NCBI RefSeq assembly: GCF_001634365.1
Contig: NZ_CP014578.1
Coordinates: 1,426,001-1,490,000, forward strand
Reading direction: 5' to 3'
DNA length: 64,000 bases
Source: Paraburkholderia phytofirmans OLGA172
Lineage (GTDB): Bacteria; Pseudomonadota; Gammaproteobacteria; Burkholderiales; Burkholderiaceae
In this document: in pieces, positions 35,911 to 45,059 of the stretch
Numbering within the stretch: position 1 is the stretch's first letter
Layout of the letters: every line of letters starts with the position of its first letter
Notes under the pieces: model-generated
Database searches by the model: none
Seen by the model: only the letters and a program-made list of their open reading frames with translations
Told to the model about the DNA's origin: nothing
Made by a program: the position numbers and the translations under genes

Positions 35911-37892
35911 TCCTGTGCGCTGCGTTCATGAAGGTGGCCGCCGCGTTGGCGCTGGTTGCGTGCGCAAGCGCCGCGCAGGCTGAAGGCAGTGCCGCGAGCG
36001 GTCCGGGCAGGTCTAGCGCCTCCAGCACGTCCAGCACCTCCAGCACGTCAAGCACGTCAAGCACGTCAAGCACGTCCAGTTCCGCCAGCATCCCCAACGA
36101 CGACCTTTCACCCTCGACGGTGGAGCGTGACGTCCATCTCTTCGTGATCCAGAAAGACGGCTCCGTCGAAGAACATGACGACACGGTCTTGCGGGCCAAC
36201 ACGACGAGCGGCGTTGACGATATCGCGCAACGCTACGTGTGGTTCAACAAGGACATCGAGCAGGTGCAATTGCTGGCTGCGGAAACGATCGACCCGAACG
36301 GCGTCGCGCATCCGGTCGGCCCCGAGGCGATCCGCGACGTGCAGGAACCCCGTTCGGCGGGCGCGCCGAGTTTCGAAGACGGGGTGTTGCGCACGGTGAT
36401 CTTTCCGGGCGTCGAGCCCGGCTCGAGCGTGCATCTGGCGTTTCGCAAAACCCGCACGAAGCCTCTGCAGGCCGGCACCTTCGCGTATCTGGTCGAACCG
36501 ACGCGCGACCCCGTCGAGATGCAGCGCCTGATTTTCGACCTGCCCGCCGACGTGCCGCTCTATGCCGATGCGCGCGGCTATGTCGCGCTGGCGCCGGTCA
36601 CGGCAAACGGCCGCACCCGCTATGAGTTCGACTACCGGCACGGCCCGTATGCGCCGCTCGAAACGGGCGCGGTGGGCTATGCGAACTGGGGCGACCGGCT
36701 GATGGTGTCGACGGTGCCGGACTTCGCGAGTTTCGCCGCGCGTTATCGCGGCCCAGCTGCCGACGCGACGATGAGCGACCCGGCGATCGTTGAACTCGCG
36801 CAGAGCCTGACCGGAAAGGCCAGCGACCCGCGCGCGAAAGCGCAGATACTGTACGACTGGATGCGTTTGAATATTCGCTACGTCGCGCTGTTTCTCGGCG
36901 AGACGGCGGCGATCCCGCATAGGGCGATCGACATCCTGCACAACCGCTATGGCGACTGCAAGGATCACGTCGCGTTGTACAGCGCGCTATTGGCCGCGGC
37001 CGGCATCCGCAGCGAGGCCGTGCTGCTCAATCTCGGGCCGTACTATAGCTTGCCGTCCGTGCCGGGGTATGGAAGCAGCGCGATCAATCATGCAATCGTC
37101 TGGATTCCTTATCTATCGTTATTTGCCGACACCACGGCAGGCGGCGTGGGTTTTGGTTATTTGCCGCCGAGCGTGATGGACCGGCCCGTTTTGCTGGTCG
37201 ACGACGGCGTGCTGGCGCGCACGCCGGCCACCCAGTGGCGCGAGCGCATGGCGCGCCTGCAGATCGACGTCGATGAGAGCGGGGCGGCCAACTACGCTTA
37301 TCGCGTGGAAGATGCCGGCTATACCGCGGAGCTGGAGCGCAACACGTTCCGGCGCGCGACACGCCAGCGTACGCAGCAGATTGCCGCGAATCGTCTATTG
37401 CTGACGGGCTTGCATGGCACAGCGCAGCTGCGCGCGGGCGATTTGACTGCAACGGATGGACCGTTTTCCATATCGATGCAGGGACGGGTCGAGCACTTTG
37501 TCTGGACCGACGGCACGACGGCCGTGCCCGCCTTGACGAGCTTGTCCGGCGGAATGGCGGGGCAGGTGCAGGCGTGGCTTGCGGAGCCGGCCAGGACGCA
37601 GCCGTGGGCCTGCATCGGCGGGGAATTCGACGAGACGCTGGAAATGACGCTGCCGAGGTTTGCCCGCGTGACGGAGGTGCCCCCGGATGCCACGGTGCAG
37701 GATCGTTTCTTCGAGTTTTCTGCCCGCTACGTGTTCGATCCTGCCGCGCGGGTCTTGCAGGTCAGGCGGCACCTTCGCGCCGCGTTTGGGCATCAGATGT
37801 GCTCTGCCGATGAATTTGCCGGCGTGAAGGACGATCTTGTCCGGATCGAGCGGGATCTCGATGCCGAGGTGGTGGTGAAGGAGGTCAAATAG
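35907..37892 (+). CDS. DUF3857/transglutaminase-like periplasmic protein
   Basis: 661 residues: a signal peptide (MKVAAALALVACASAAQA, start at 35907 or 35928), a Ser/Thr repeat linker, a DUF3857 domain (about 65-230) and a transglutaminase-like core. The likely catalytic triad is Cys in YGDCKDHVALYSAL, His in SAINHAIVWIP and Asp in FADTTAG. A C-terminal beta domain follows. A Cys-protease or amide-exchange role in the envelope is inferred only from the fold. The ATG overlaps the upstream AraC stop (ATGA), suggesting coupling. Confidence 0.88.
   Translation: MILCAAFMKVAAALALVACASAAQAEGSAASGPGRSSASSTSSTSSTSSTSSTSSTSSSASIPNDDLSPSTVERDVHLFVIQKDGSVEEHDDTVLRANTTSGVDDIAQRYVWFNKDIEQVQLLAAETIDPNGVAHPVGPEAIRDVQEPRSAGAPSFEDGVLRTVIFPGVEPGSSVHLAFRKTRTKPLQAGTFAYLVEPTRDPVEMQRLIFDLPADVPLYADARGYVALAPVTANGRTRYEFDYRHGPYAPLETGAVGYANWGDRLMVSTVPDFASFAARYRGPAADATMSDPAIVELAQSLTGKASDPRAKAQILYDWMRLNIRYVALFLGETAAIPHRAIDILHNRYGDCKDHVALYSALLAAAGIRSEAVLLNLGPYYSLPSVPGYGSSAINHAIVWIPYLSLFADTTAGGVGFGYLPPSVMDRPVLLVDDGVLARTPATQWRERMARLQIDVDESGAANYAYRVEDAGYTAELERNTFRRATRQRTQQIAANRLLLTGLHGTAQLRAGDLTATDGPFSISMQGRVEHFVWTDGTTAVPALTSLSGGMAGQVQAWLAEPARTQPWACIGGEFDETLEMTLPRFARVTEVPPDATVQDRFFEFSARYVFDPAARVLQVRRHLRAAFGHQMCSADEFAGVKDDLVRIERDLDAEVVVKEVK
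36015..36084 (+). repeat. 9-bp Ser/Thr-coding tandem repeats
   Basis: About seven copies of a 9-mer like agcacgtca/agcacgtcc, encoding alternating Ser-Thr-Ser, just after the signal peptide. Perfect neighbouring copies suggest recent slippage. Confidence 0.8.
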
Positions 37893-37898
37893 GCTCGT

Positions 37899-37946
37899 GT
37901 GGCAGCGGCAGCGGCAGCGGCATCGGCATCGGCATCGGCATCGGCG
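37899..37946. repeat. hexanucleotide repeat (ggcagc / ggcatc)
   Basis: Three ggcagc units then four ggcatc units, followed by a hairpin (ggcggta / taccgcc) with an A-rich loop. It lies between two convergent genes. Confidence 0.75.
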
Positions 37947-38006
37947 GTAAAAAAGTACCGCCGCTGCCGCGCTAACAATCACGCCGTGATGGGCAAAGGG
38001 AGACCC

Positions 38007-39158
38007 TTAACTTCCGCTCTTCGTCACGATAGGAACCCAGCTCCCGTTCTTGACCTGATACAGCGTGGAAGCGCCGCTCTTCAACGCCCCGGTGCTGTCG
38101 AAAGAAATCTTCCCGGTCACGCCGTCGTCATCGATCGCCTTGAGCACTGGGCGGTAGACCGCAGGCGAGTTCGATTTCGCTTGCTGCATCGCCTTGATCG
38201 CGGCCCATGCCCCGTCATACCCAAACGGTGCGTACGACAGGATATCGACCCCGAAGCGCTTCTTGAACTTCGCGGAAAAGTCCTTGCCGCCCGGCAACTG
38301 GGCCAACGGTCGGCCGTATTCCCAGGCCATTACGCCTTCGGCCGGGTCGCCGGCGAGCTTGATGAAGTCCTGGTCCATCACGCCGCCGCCCCCCACCAGT
38401 TGCGCGTTCAGCCCCAATTGCTTCATCCGCTTGGCGAAGCCGGCCGCCTGGGTATCCAGGCCGCCGAAGAAAATCAGGTCCGCGTTGGTCGCCTTGATCT
38501 TGGTGATCTGCGTGCTGAAGTCCACTGCGTGATTGTCGGTGTACTCGCGCGTCACGATGGTGCCGCCATGCGCTTTCACTGCCTTCTCGAACTCGTCGGC
38601 CTCGCCCTGGCCGAACGCCGTGCGGTCGTCGATGATCGCAATGCGTTTGGCCTTTGTCACCTCGACGGCGTAGACGCCCGCGTTGCCGGCGTTCTGCGCA
38701 TCGGTGGAAATCACCATGAAGGTGTTCGCGAAGCCCCGCCCGGTAATGATCGGATTGGTCGCGGCCGGGTCGATCACCGGAATGCCGGCCTGCTCGTACA
38801 CCTGCGAGGCAGGAATCGTCGTGCCCGAATTGAAGTGGCCCACGACCGCCGACACGCCAGCGTCGACCAGCTTCTGCGCGGCCTGCACGCCGACGCGCGG
38901 GTCGGCCTGGTCGTCCTCGGAGACGAGCTGGAATTGCGCGACCTTGTCGCCGATCTTGATCTTCTGCGCGTTGGCTTCTTCGATTGCAAGCCGGACACCG
39001 TTCTCCAGATCCTTCCCGTAGCCGGCGTTGGCGCCCGTCAGCGGCGCGGCGAAGCCGATCTTCACCGGCAGGTCGTCGGCGAAACTGGCCAGCGGCGCGA
39101 CCGCGAAGGTGGCGCCAACAAACAGAGCAAGCGGTTTCAGCGTGTTGCGAAGACTCAT
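38007..39158 (-). CDS. branched-chain amino acid ABC substrate-binding protein
   Basis: 383-residue periplasmic binding protein of the LivK/Leu-Ile-Val type. The signal peptide (MSLRNTLKPLALFVGATFA, to about residue 26) is followed by DDLPVKIGFAAPLTGANAGYGKDLENG, the family N-terminus, and SAVVGHFNSGTTIPAS for ligand binding. ATG 39158 is chosen for the normal signal peptide; agagagac lies upstream. Transport genes (LivHMGF) are not adjacent, so it may serve a distant permease. Confidence 0.93.
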   Translation of the reverse strand: MSLRNTLKPLALFVGATFAVAPLASFADDLPVKIGFAAPLTGANAGYGKDLENGVRLAIEEANAQKIKIGDKVAQFQLVSEDDQADPRVGVQAAQKLVDAGVSAVVGHFNSGTTIPASQVYEQAGIPVIDPAATNPIITGRGFANTFMVISTDAQNAGNAGVYAVEVTKAKRIAIIDDRTAFGQGEADEFEKAVKAHGGTIVTREYTDNHAVDFSTQITKIKATNADLIFFGGLDTQAAGFAKRMKQLGLNAQLVGGGGVMDQDFIKLAGDPAEGVMAWEYGRPLAQLPGGKDFSAKFKKRFGVDILSYAPFGYDGAWAAIKAMQQAKSNSPAVYRPVLKAIDDDGVTGKISFDSTGALKSGASTLYQVKNGSWVPIVTKSGS

Positions 39159-39696
39159 GGTCTCTCTCTCCATCGACAGTTTCAGGTGTGAAAGCGGCAA
39201 GACGGTAACGCTGGATTGACGCGCACGCATTGGTTTGACTTCGCATGGCGCACGTCATCAAGGGTACGGATGATCGGTCACCATTAACAATGCTGGATTA
39301 CACCGAAGGAAATCCCCCGCCTCGGAGGAAATCCGCCGCCCGGAAGGAAGTCTCCCGCCCCGAAGGAAGTCCCCTTGGGGGGCGGACGCGCCGTGGCGTT
39401 CACATATCGGTCAATCTGGCGCGAATATAGAAAGCCAATTTGCAGCCGTCTTGGCAGTTCGCGGCGCTTTGAATGAGCATTTCGGCATAGCCTGCGCAGC
39501 GCTTAGGCTGGCGGCCTGTCCGCGGCGACACGTAGGTGCGGATTGCGGCACATGCTTAAGAACGAGGGGGATGCGCGGCGCGAGCGCGCCGGCTGTGCTG
39601 CAGCAGCGCACCGCGGCATAGAAGCCGCGAATGTGCCAATGAGACGTGGGAAAACGACCAGCGAAAAACAACCTGCAGCAGGCTAGGCAAATACCT
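39159..39696. other. 538-bp gap with repeats
   Basis: Contains the promoter region of the binding-protein gene and about four imperfect 19-20-bp repeats at 39304-39380. No supported gene is seen. Confidence 0.55.
39304..39380. repeat. four imperfect 19-20-bp repeats
   Basis: Units built on cggaaggaa(a/g)tc(c/t)cccgcc recur about four times, the last ending in a GC hairpin (ccccttgggg). The appearance is that of a Burkholderia-type intergenic repeat. Confidence 0.65.
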
Positions 39697-40158
39697 TCAA
39701 TGCTCGCCTTGCTGGCGCAGCAACTCTTCGCGCAGACGCAGCAGCGGCGCCTTGGTCTCTTCGTCGGCCCAGGTGTCGAGATCGTCGATCGCGCGCTGGC
39801 AGCCGTCGAGCACCAGGTCGAGATCCACCGGCACGCTGTTGTTCAACGCGAATTCGATCGTCTCGGCGAACTGCTGGCACTCGTCCTCGCCGTACGAAAT
39901 GTCGAGGTTGTCGGCGATGATTTCGGCGATATTGCTGCGTGCCTTGTCGTCGGGCGTCACCATATCGACGATGCCGCGCGCCACCGCCAGCGAATAGTAA
40001 AGCGCAATGTCGAGCCACTGTGCGGGATCGAAGTCGCTCTGGTCGAACTGGTTCTCGAAGTACTCGATCGCTTCCTGCTCGTGCGCTTCGTCCGCGTCGA
40101 CGCTCATGCACAACTGTTCAAAAAATTCTTCCCGCTCGCTGCGGATATAACCGTCCAT
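39697..40158 (-). CDS. conserved acidic protein, unknown function
   Basis: 153-residue, strongly acidic protein without signal peptide or membrane segment. It is mostly helical (for example EHEQEAIEYFENQFDQ-like and LLRLREELLRQQ). No catalytic motif is recognised. A gagg ribosome site precedes ATG 40158. The repeat array at 40179-40302 begins only about 20 bases upstream, so expression may depend on it. Opposite neighbours do not suggest a pathway. Confidence 0.8.
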   Translation of the reverse strand: MDGYIRSEREEFFEQLCMSVDADEAHEQEAIEYFENQFDQSDFDPAQWLDIALYYSLAVARGIVDMVTPDDKARSNIAEIIADNLDISYGEDECQQFAETIEFALNNSVPVDLDLVLDGCQRAIDDLDTWADEETKAPLLRLREELLRQQGEH

Positions 40159-40459
40159 CGATGCCTCGTCTGCTGAATGCCGGATGCCGGATGCCGGATG
40201 CCGGATGCCGGTCGCCCGACGCCCGACGCCCGACGCCCGACGCCCGGACGCCCGGACGCCCGGACGCCCGGACGCCCGGACGCCCGGACGCCCGGATGCC
40301 TGAAAAATGCGGCGTAGGCGGCTGGCGGCCAGGTCCTACGCGGCACGCATTATAGGACGCCCGGCTGAAAAACGCGGCTCACGTGCCGGGTGTGGGATCG
40401 GCTGGCAACTGAAGCGGGCCGCACGGGCGCGTGTTGAACCGCGCCAGGGCACCTGGCGG
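40159..40459. other. gap upstream of the acidic protein gene
   Basis: 301 bases; about 40% is the heptamer/octamer array at 40179-40302. The remaining GC-rich sequence shows no gene. Confidence 0.55.
40179..40302. repeat. heptamer/octamer tandem array
   Basis: Successive blocks: gccggat x4, one gccggtc, gcccgac x4, gcccggac x6, gcccggat x1. The transition from 7-bp to 8-bp units with one-base changes shows stepwise slippage. It lies in the leader of the minus-strand gene that starts at 40158. Confidence 0.9.
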
Positions 40460-41329
40460 CTACGCTGTCTCTTCCGCTACCCAGGCGTCGAACCATTCGC
40501 GCGGTTGCGCGATTTCGTTCTGCGCGGCCACCAGTTCCAGTTCATAGCGCCCAGCCTGCCAGGTCGCTTTGACCACTGCGTTCACGGCGGCCAGCGTGTG
40601 CTCGAAGGCCGCGCGGATCGAATCGCCCAGCAGCGTGCGCGCGACAAACACCGCGCTCGTCAGATCGCCGACGCCCACCGGCTGCCGTGCGAACGGGTAG
40701 AGCGGACGCTGCCCCATCCAGGCTTCGCGCTCGGTGACGACCACCATGTTGAACCGGTCGGCGGGGCTGTTGCGATCGAGCAGATGTTTGACCAGCATGA
40801 GCTTGGGCCCGCGGGCGATGACCTCGCGGCACGCGGCCACGGCTTCTTCGAGCGTCTCGATCTCGCGGCCCACGAGCCGCTGCAACTCGGTATGGTTCGG
40901 CGCCATGGCGTCGGCCACCGCCGGCATGGCGCGTACCAGAAATTCCTGGATGCCCGGTTCGACCTTGCAGCCGCTCGCGGCGCCCATCACCGGATCGCAG
41001 AAGTACCACGCGCGCGGATTGGCGGCCTTCACGGCCTTGACGATCTCCAGCACCGCTTGCGCCTGCTCGGGCGTGCCCAGGTAGCCGGACAGCACGGCGT
41101 CGCAGCGCGGCAGCATGCCGATCGCGCCGATTCCTTCTACAAGCTCTTCCATCTGCGATGCCTCGATCGCACTGCCGGTCCAATGACCGTACTGCGTGTG
41201 GTTCGAGAACTGGACGGTATTGAGCGGCCAGACATTGACGCCGAGCCGGCTCATCGGAAACACGGCCGCGCTGTTACCGGCGTGCCCGAAGACGACATGT
41301 GACTGGATGCTCAGAACGTTTTTCGTCAT
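40460..41329 (-). CDS. pdxY: pyridoxal kinase
   Basis: 289-residue PdxY-type kinase that phosphorylates pyridoxal to PLP in the salvage pathway. The N-terminal [21 protein letters not shown] and [12 protein letters not shown] are diagnostic, as are the GYLGTPEQA segment and the C-terminal anion hole/ATP region ([15 protein letters not shown], with the catalytic Asp). It is a single gene with no operon partner. Confidence 0.96.
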   Translation of the reverse strand: MTKNVLSIQSHVVFGHAGNSAAVFPMSRLGVNVWPLNTVQFSNHTQYGHWTGSAIEASQMEELVEGIGAIGMLPRCDAVLSGYLGTPEQAQAVLEIVKAVKAANPRAWYFCDPVMGAASGCKVEPGIQEFLVRAMPAVADAMAPNHTELQRLVGREIETLEEAVAACREVIARGPKLMLVKHLLDRNSPADRFNMVVVTEREAWMGQRPLYPFARQPVGVGDLTSAVFVARTLLGDSIRAAFEHTLAAVNAVVKATWQAGRYELELVAAQNEIAQPREWFDAWVAEETA

Positions 41330-41548
41330 GATGTGGCCCGCGCAAACGGTGATGCGCGATCAGTGAGAACAGATGAATGGCCGCGATAACGAACCGGCCT
41401 TGGCCGGGCGCCTGAAGCGGCGTGGCTGATTCAGATAGTGCAAGAAAAATGCGCGGTCTGCATAGTCAGGAAACAATACATGAGTTTGTCACGCGCGAGT
41501 CGATCCGTCCCCGTGTTGTTGCGTCGAACCATCAAACGGGTAGGGGGA

Positions 41549-43009
41549 TCAGGCGAGTTCGCGATACAGCGCCAGATAGCGCTCGGCCGAGGCGCCCCAG
41601 CCGAAATCCTGATGCATCGCGCGACGCTGCGTGGCTTTCCATTCGGGGCGGCGGTCATAAAGCGCAAACGCGCGGCGGATCGCGGCTGTAAGGCCCTTCG
41701 GCTCGAATCGTTCGAACACGAAGCCGGTGGCGAGATCGTCGGCGAGATTTTCGAGCGACGCGTCGACCACCGTGTCCGCCAGGCCGCCGACGCAATGCAC
41801 GAGCGGCAGCGACCCATAGGCCAGCGCATACAGTTGCGTCAGCCCGCAGGGCTCGAAGCGCGACGGTACCGCGATCACGTCGCTGCCGGCGACGATCGTA
41901 TGCGCGAGTGTTTCGTCGAAACCGAGTTCGACTGCCACCGATTCCGGATGCATGTGCGCGACGCGTTTCAGACCGGTTTCGAGCGCCGGGTCGCCGGTGC
42001 CGAACACCACCAGCTGGCCGCCGCGTTTGACAATTTCGGGGACCGTCTCGAGCAGCAGGTCGAGGCCCTTCTGTTCGGTTAGCCGGCTCACCACGCCAAA
42101 CAGCAGCGCATCGCTTTTCTGCGCGAGGCCGAAGCGCTTCTGCAGCGCTTCCTTGCAGGCCAGTTTGCCGGCCAGACGGGTAGCCGTGTAGTGATCGTCG
42201 AGCAGCGCGTCGGTGGCGGGATTCCACACCGAGTAGTCGACGCCGTTCAGGATGCCGCTCAGATCGTGCGAGCGATGGCGCAGCAACGCGTCGAGCCCGC
42301 CACCCTGAGCGAGCGTCTGGATTTCACGGGCGTAGGTCGGGCTGACGGTGGTGATCCGGTCGCTGTAGTAGAGGCCTGCCTTGAGGAACGACAACTGCCC
42401 ATAGAATTCGACGCCGTGCATGCTGAAGAAGTCGTCCGGCAACGCCAGCTGGCCGAACTGATGCGCCGGAAAGACACCCTGATACGCGAGGTTGTGCACC
42501 GTGAAGACGCTGCGCGCGAACGAGCGGCCGTGCTGCCGTTCAGCCGCTTTCAGATAGGCGGGTGCGAGTCCGGCGTGCCAGTCGTGCGCATGGACGATCT
42601 GCGGCGCCCACGCCGGGTCGAGGTGCTGCGCCAGTTGGGCGGCAACCCAGCCGAGCAGGGCGAAGCGTTGCGCATTGTCGCCGTACGGGACGTGTTCGTC
42701 GTTCAGATAGGGGTTGCCGGGCCGGTCGTACAGTGTGCCGGCGCGGATCATATAGACGATCAGGCCGTTCGACGACAGCGTGCCCTGTTCGAGCGTGACG
42801 CCCGGCGAGTCGAAACGGCGGCCCAGCTGCGCCACTGGCCGCAGGTCGGCCAAGCCCGCGACCACCGCCGGAAAGCCGGGCAGCAGCACGCGCACGTCGG
42901 CGCCGCGCTCGATCAATGCGGGCGGCAATGCGCCCGCGACGTCGGCGAGACCGCCCGTTTTGAGGAGGGGATACAGCTCGCTTGCGACGTGCAGGGCGCG
43001 AATCGTCAT
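41549..43009 (-). CDS. glgA: glycogen synthase
   Basis: 486-residue GT5 glycogen synthase that transfers glucose from ADP-glucose to alpha-glucan. The N-terminal LLKTGGLADVAGALPPAL holds the K-T-G-G-L ADP-glucose motif. The C-terminal block SRFEPCGLTQLYALAYGS carries the family E-x7-E active-site region. It lies 106 bases downstream of glgC on the same strand, and the two catalyse consecutive steps. Confidence 0.97.
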   Translation of the reverse strand: MTIRALHVASELYPLLKTGGLADVAGALPPALIERGADVRVLLPGFPAVVAGLADLRPVAQLGRRFDSPGVTLEQGTLSSNGLIVYMIRAGTLYDRPGNPYLNDEHVPYGDNAQRFALLGWVAAQLAQHLDPAWAPQIVHAHDWHAGLAPAYLKAAERQHGRSFARSVFTVHNLAYQGVFPAHQFGQLALPDDFFSMHGVEFYGQLSFLKAGLYYSDRITTVSPTYAREIQTLAQGGGLDALLRHRSHDLSGILNGVDYSVWNPATDALLDDHYTATRLAGKLACKEALQKRFGLAQKSDALLFGVVSRLTEQKGLDLLLETVPEIVKRGGQLVVFGTGDPALETGLKRVAHMHPESVAVELGFDETLAHTIVAGSDVIAVPSRFEPCGLTQLYALAYGSLPLVHCVGGLADTVVDASLENLADDLATGFVFERFEPKGLTAAIRRAFALYDRRPEWKATQRRAMHQDFGWGASAERYLALYRELA

Positions 43010-43115
43010 AGGCTCGGTCTCGTTCCTGTGAGTGCTGGTTTGCGTCGGGTCTACACGAGCGGCAAGACGGGCGGCTGGCTCCGCCAGCCCGTTCGTTTTG
43101 CCGTCCCGGCGAGGA

Positions 43116-44381
43116 TCAATTCCCTTTTTGCCGCAGCGCCTCGGGCGTGACCAGCACGACGCCGTCGTCGGTACGATAGAAGCGTTCGGCGTCGGCCACG
43201 GGATCTTCGCCGATCACCGTGCCATCCGGAATGGTGCAGCCGCGATCTATCACCACTTTCTGCAGCCGGCAGCTCGCGCCGACGGTGACCTGCGGCAACA
43301 AGACTGCCTCATTGATATTACAGAACGAACTCACTTTGACGTTCGACGACAACACCGAGCGCGAAATCTGCGAACCGGAGATCACACAGCCGCCGCACAC
43401 GATCAGATTGTTGCCGGTGCCTTGCAGGCCCTTCAGGTCGCGCACGAACTTGGCGGGCGGCAATTGCTCCTGATATGTCCAGATCGGCCAGTTGCGGTCG
43501 TACAGGTCGAGCGTCGGAATGGTGGAGGCGAGGTCCAGGTTGGCTGCCCAGTAGGCGTCGATCGTGCCGACGTCGCGCCAGTACGGCTCAACGGTCGGGT
43601 CCGACGACACGCACGACATGCTGAACGGATGTGCGATCGCCGTGCCTTGCGTGACGACTCGCGGCAGGATGTCCTTGCCGAAGTCGTGATCGGTGTCGAC
43701 GCTCGAGATGTTCTCTTCGAGCAGCGAATACAGGTAATCGACACTGAATACGTAGATGCCCATGCTGGCGAGCGCCGAATCCGGCCGGCCCGGCATCGCG
43801 GGCGGATCGGCGGGTTTCTCGACGAAGCCGGTCACGCGGCGGTTTTCATCGACGGCCATCACGCCGAAGGCCACGGCGTCCATGCGCGGCACCTCGATAC
43901 AGCCGACCGTGCAATCCGCGCCGCTTTCCGCGTGATCCGCGATCATGCGCGTGTAGTCCATCTTGTAGATATGGTCGCCCGCCAGCACAACCACGTATTT
44001 CGGCCGGATCGAGCGGATGATGTCGAGATTCTGGAACACGGCGTCTGCTGTGCCGCGGTACCAGTGGGCGCCTTCCACACGCTGCTGCGCCGGCCACAGA
44101 TCGATGAATTCGCCGAATTCGCCGCGCAGGAAGCCCCAGCCACGCTGCAGGTGGCGCAACAGCGAGTGTGCCTTGTATTGGGTGACGACCGCGATGCGGC
44201 GGATGCCGGAGTTCAGGCAATTGGAGAGCGCGAAGTCGATGATCCGGTACTTGCCGCCGAAGTGCACCGCGGGTTTGACGCGTTTGTTGGTGAGCGGCCC
44301 GAGCCGCGTGCCCCGTCCGCCCGCAAGGACGATGGCGAGGGTGGTGCGTTGCAGATCGTTCAGCCGTGCCGGAGTTTCCAT
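43116..44381 (-). CDS. glgC: glucose-1-phosphate adenylyltransferase
   Basis: 421-residue ADP-glucose pyrophosphorylase, the committed step of glycogen synthesis. The nucleotidyltransferase motif [13 protein letters not shown] (residues 20-32), [20 protein letters not shown] and FVEKPADPP are visible; the C-terminal third is a left-handed beta-helix used for allosteric control. A convergent repeat array begins about 20 bases upstream of ATG 44381 and lies within its leader/promoter. Confidence 0.97.
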   Translation of the reverse strand: METPARLNDLQRTTLAIVLAGGRGTRLGPLTNKRVKPAVHFGGKYRIIDFALSNCLNSGIRRIAVVTQYKAHSLLRHLQRGWGFLRGEFGEFIDLWPAQQRVEGAHWYRGTADAVFQNLDIIRSIRPKYVVVLAGDHIYKMDYTRMIADHAESGADCTVGCIEVPRMDAVAFGVMAVDENRRVTGFVEKPADPPAMPGRPDSALASMGIYVFSVDYLYSLLEENISSVDTDHDFGKDILPRVVTQGTAIAHPFSMSCVSSDPTVEPYWRDVGTIDAYWAANLDLASTIPTLDLYDRNWPIWTYQEQLPPAKFVRDLKGLQGTGNNLIVCGGCVISGSQISRSVLSSNVKVSSFCNINEAVLLPQVTVGASCRLQKVVIDRGCTIPDGTVIGEDPVADAERFYRTDDGVVLVTPEALRQKGN

Positions 44382-45007
44382 GTCTGTCTCCTTTGTCGAC
44401 CGGAGTTAGCGCTTTAGCTGTCGGCCAGAGTTGGCGCTTTAGCTGTCGGCCTGAGTTAGCGCTTTAGCGCTTACTCAGGCCCCATGCAAAGCACTTACTC
44501 TGGTCCCATGCAAAGCACTTACCCCGGTCCCATGCAAGCTAGTTGCTGATTAGTGTGCCCCGGATGGTCTTGTTCTCTCGCTCTGCGTTATTGATTCGTG
44601 CGGCAGGGCGGCGCCGTCTTCGCGGGCCCGTCTTCTACTTCTAGCACTGATTTGCCACGGGCGAATAGTGTGAATTGTGCGGATGCCGCTTGTGCGGCCG
44701 ACTTGCGAACGATCAACCCTTGCGCCGGATGCATCCGTGCGCCACGGCACATAGAGCGTGAGGTGAGCCGCTGCAATACGCGTGCCACACCAGCCGATGC
44801 CGCTGTCTGTCAGTTTGCGCGTGCGGCGGCAAAGTCCGGCGGCGCGTCGCAGAATGGTCCGCGCTGAACGGGGTTCGGACGTTGGCTTGCCGGCGCGCGG
44901 CCTGCACGCTTCACGCGGCACGGTCTGACGGGGCGCCGTGAGCATTGCCGGTGGGCAACCTGACGTTTGTGTACTCAGGCTAGCCAGTCGATGATCGACA
45001 AAAAAGG
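44382..45007. other. glgC upstream gap
   Basis: Besides the array at 44402-44536, the stretch 44540-45007 shows no gene with convincing codon use or ribosome site, and no recognised RNA. Confidence 0.5.
44402..44536. repeat. convergent tandem array upstream of glgC
   Basis: Two full and one partial copy of a 25-bp unit (gagttagcgctttagctgtc...) at 44403-44467 point toward about two and a half 24-bp units at 44480-44536 (cccatgcaaagcacttactc...). The right units are inverted relatives of the left. The centre is a near-palindrome, ggcctgagttagcgct / agcgcttactcaggcc. It could form a long cruciform or RNA hairpin. Confidence 0.8.
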
Positions 45008-45043
45008 AAGGGCGGCCTGTGCTGAGACAGGCCGCCCTTTTTG
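45008..45043. terminator. bidirectional terminator
   Basis: A perfect 13-bp stem (aagggcggcctgt / acaggccgccctt) with loop gctgag, with T-run on the plus side and A-run (T on minus) on the other. It terminates the oxidoreductase gene, whose stop lies about 20 bases away on the minus strand. Confidence 0.88.
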
Positions 45044-45059
45044 CTATTTGTTGGCGTTA

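Noticed and set aside
44550..44945. Possible gene in the glgC upstream gap
   Set aside because: No ribosome site, atypical composition and overlapping frames on both strands of similar quality.
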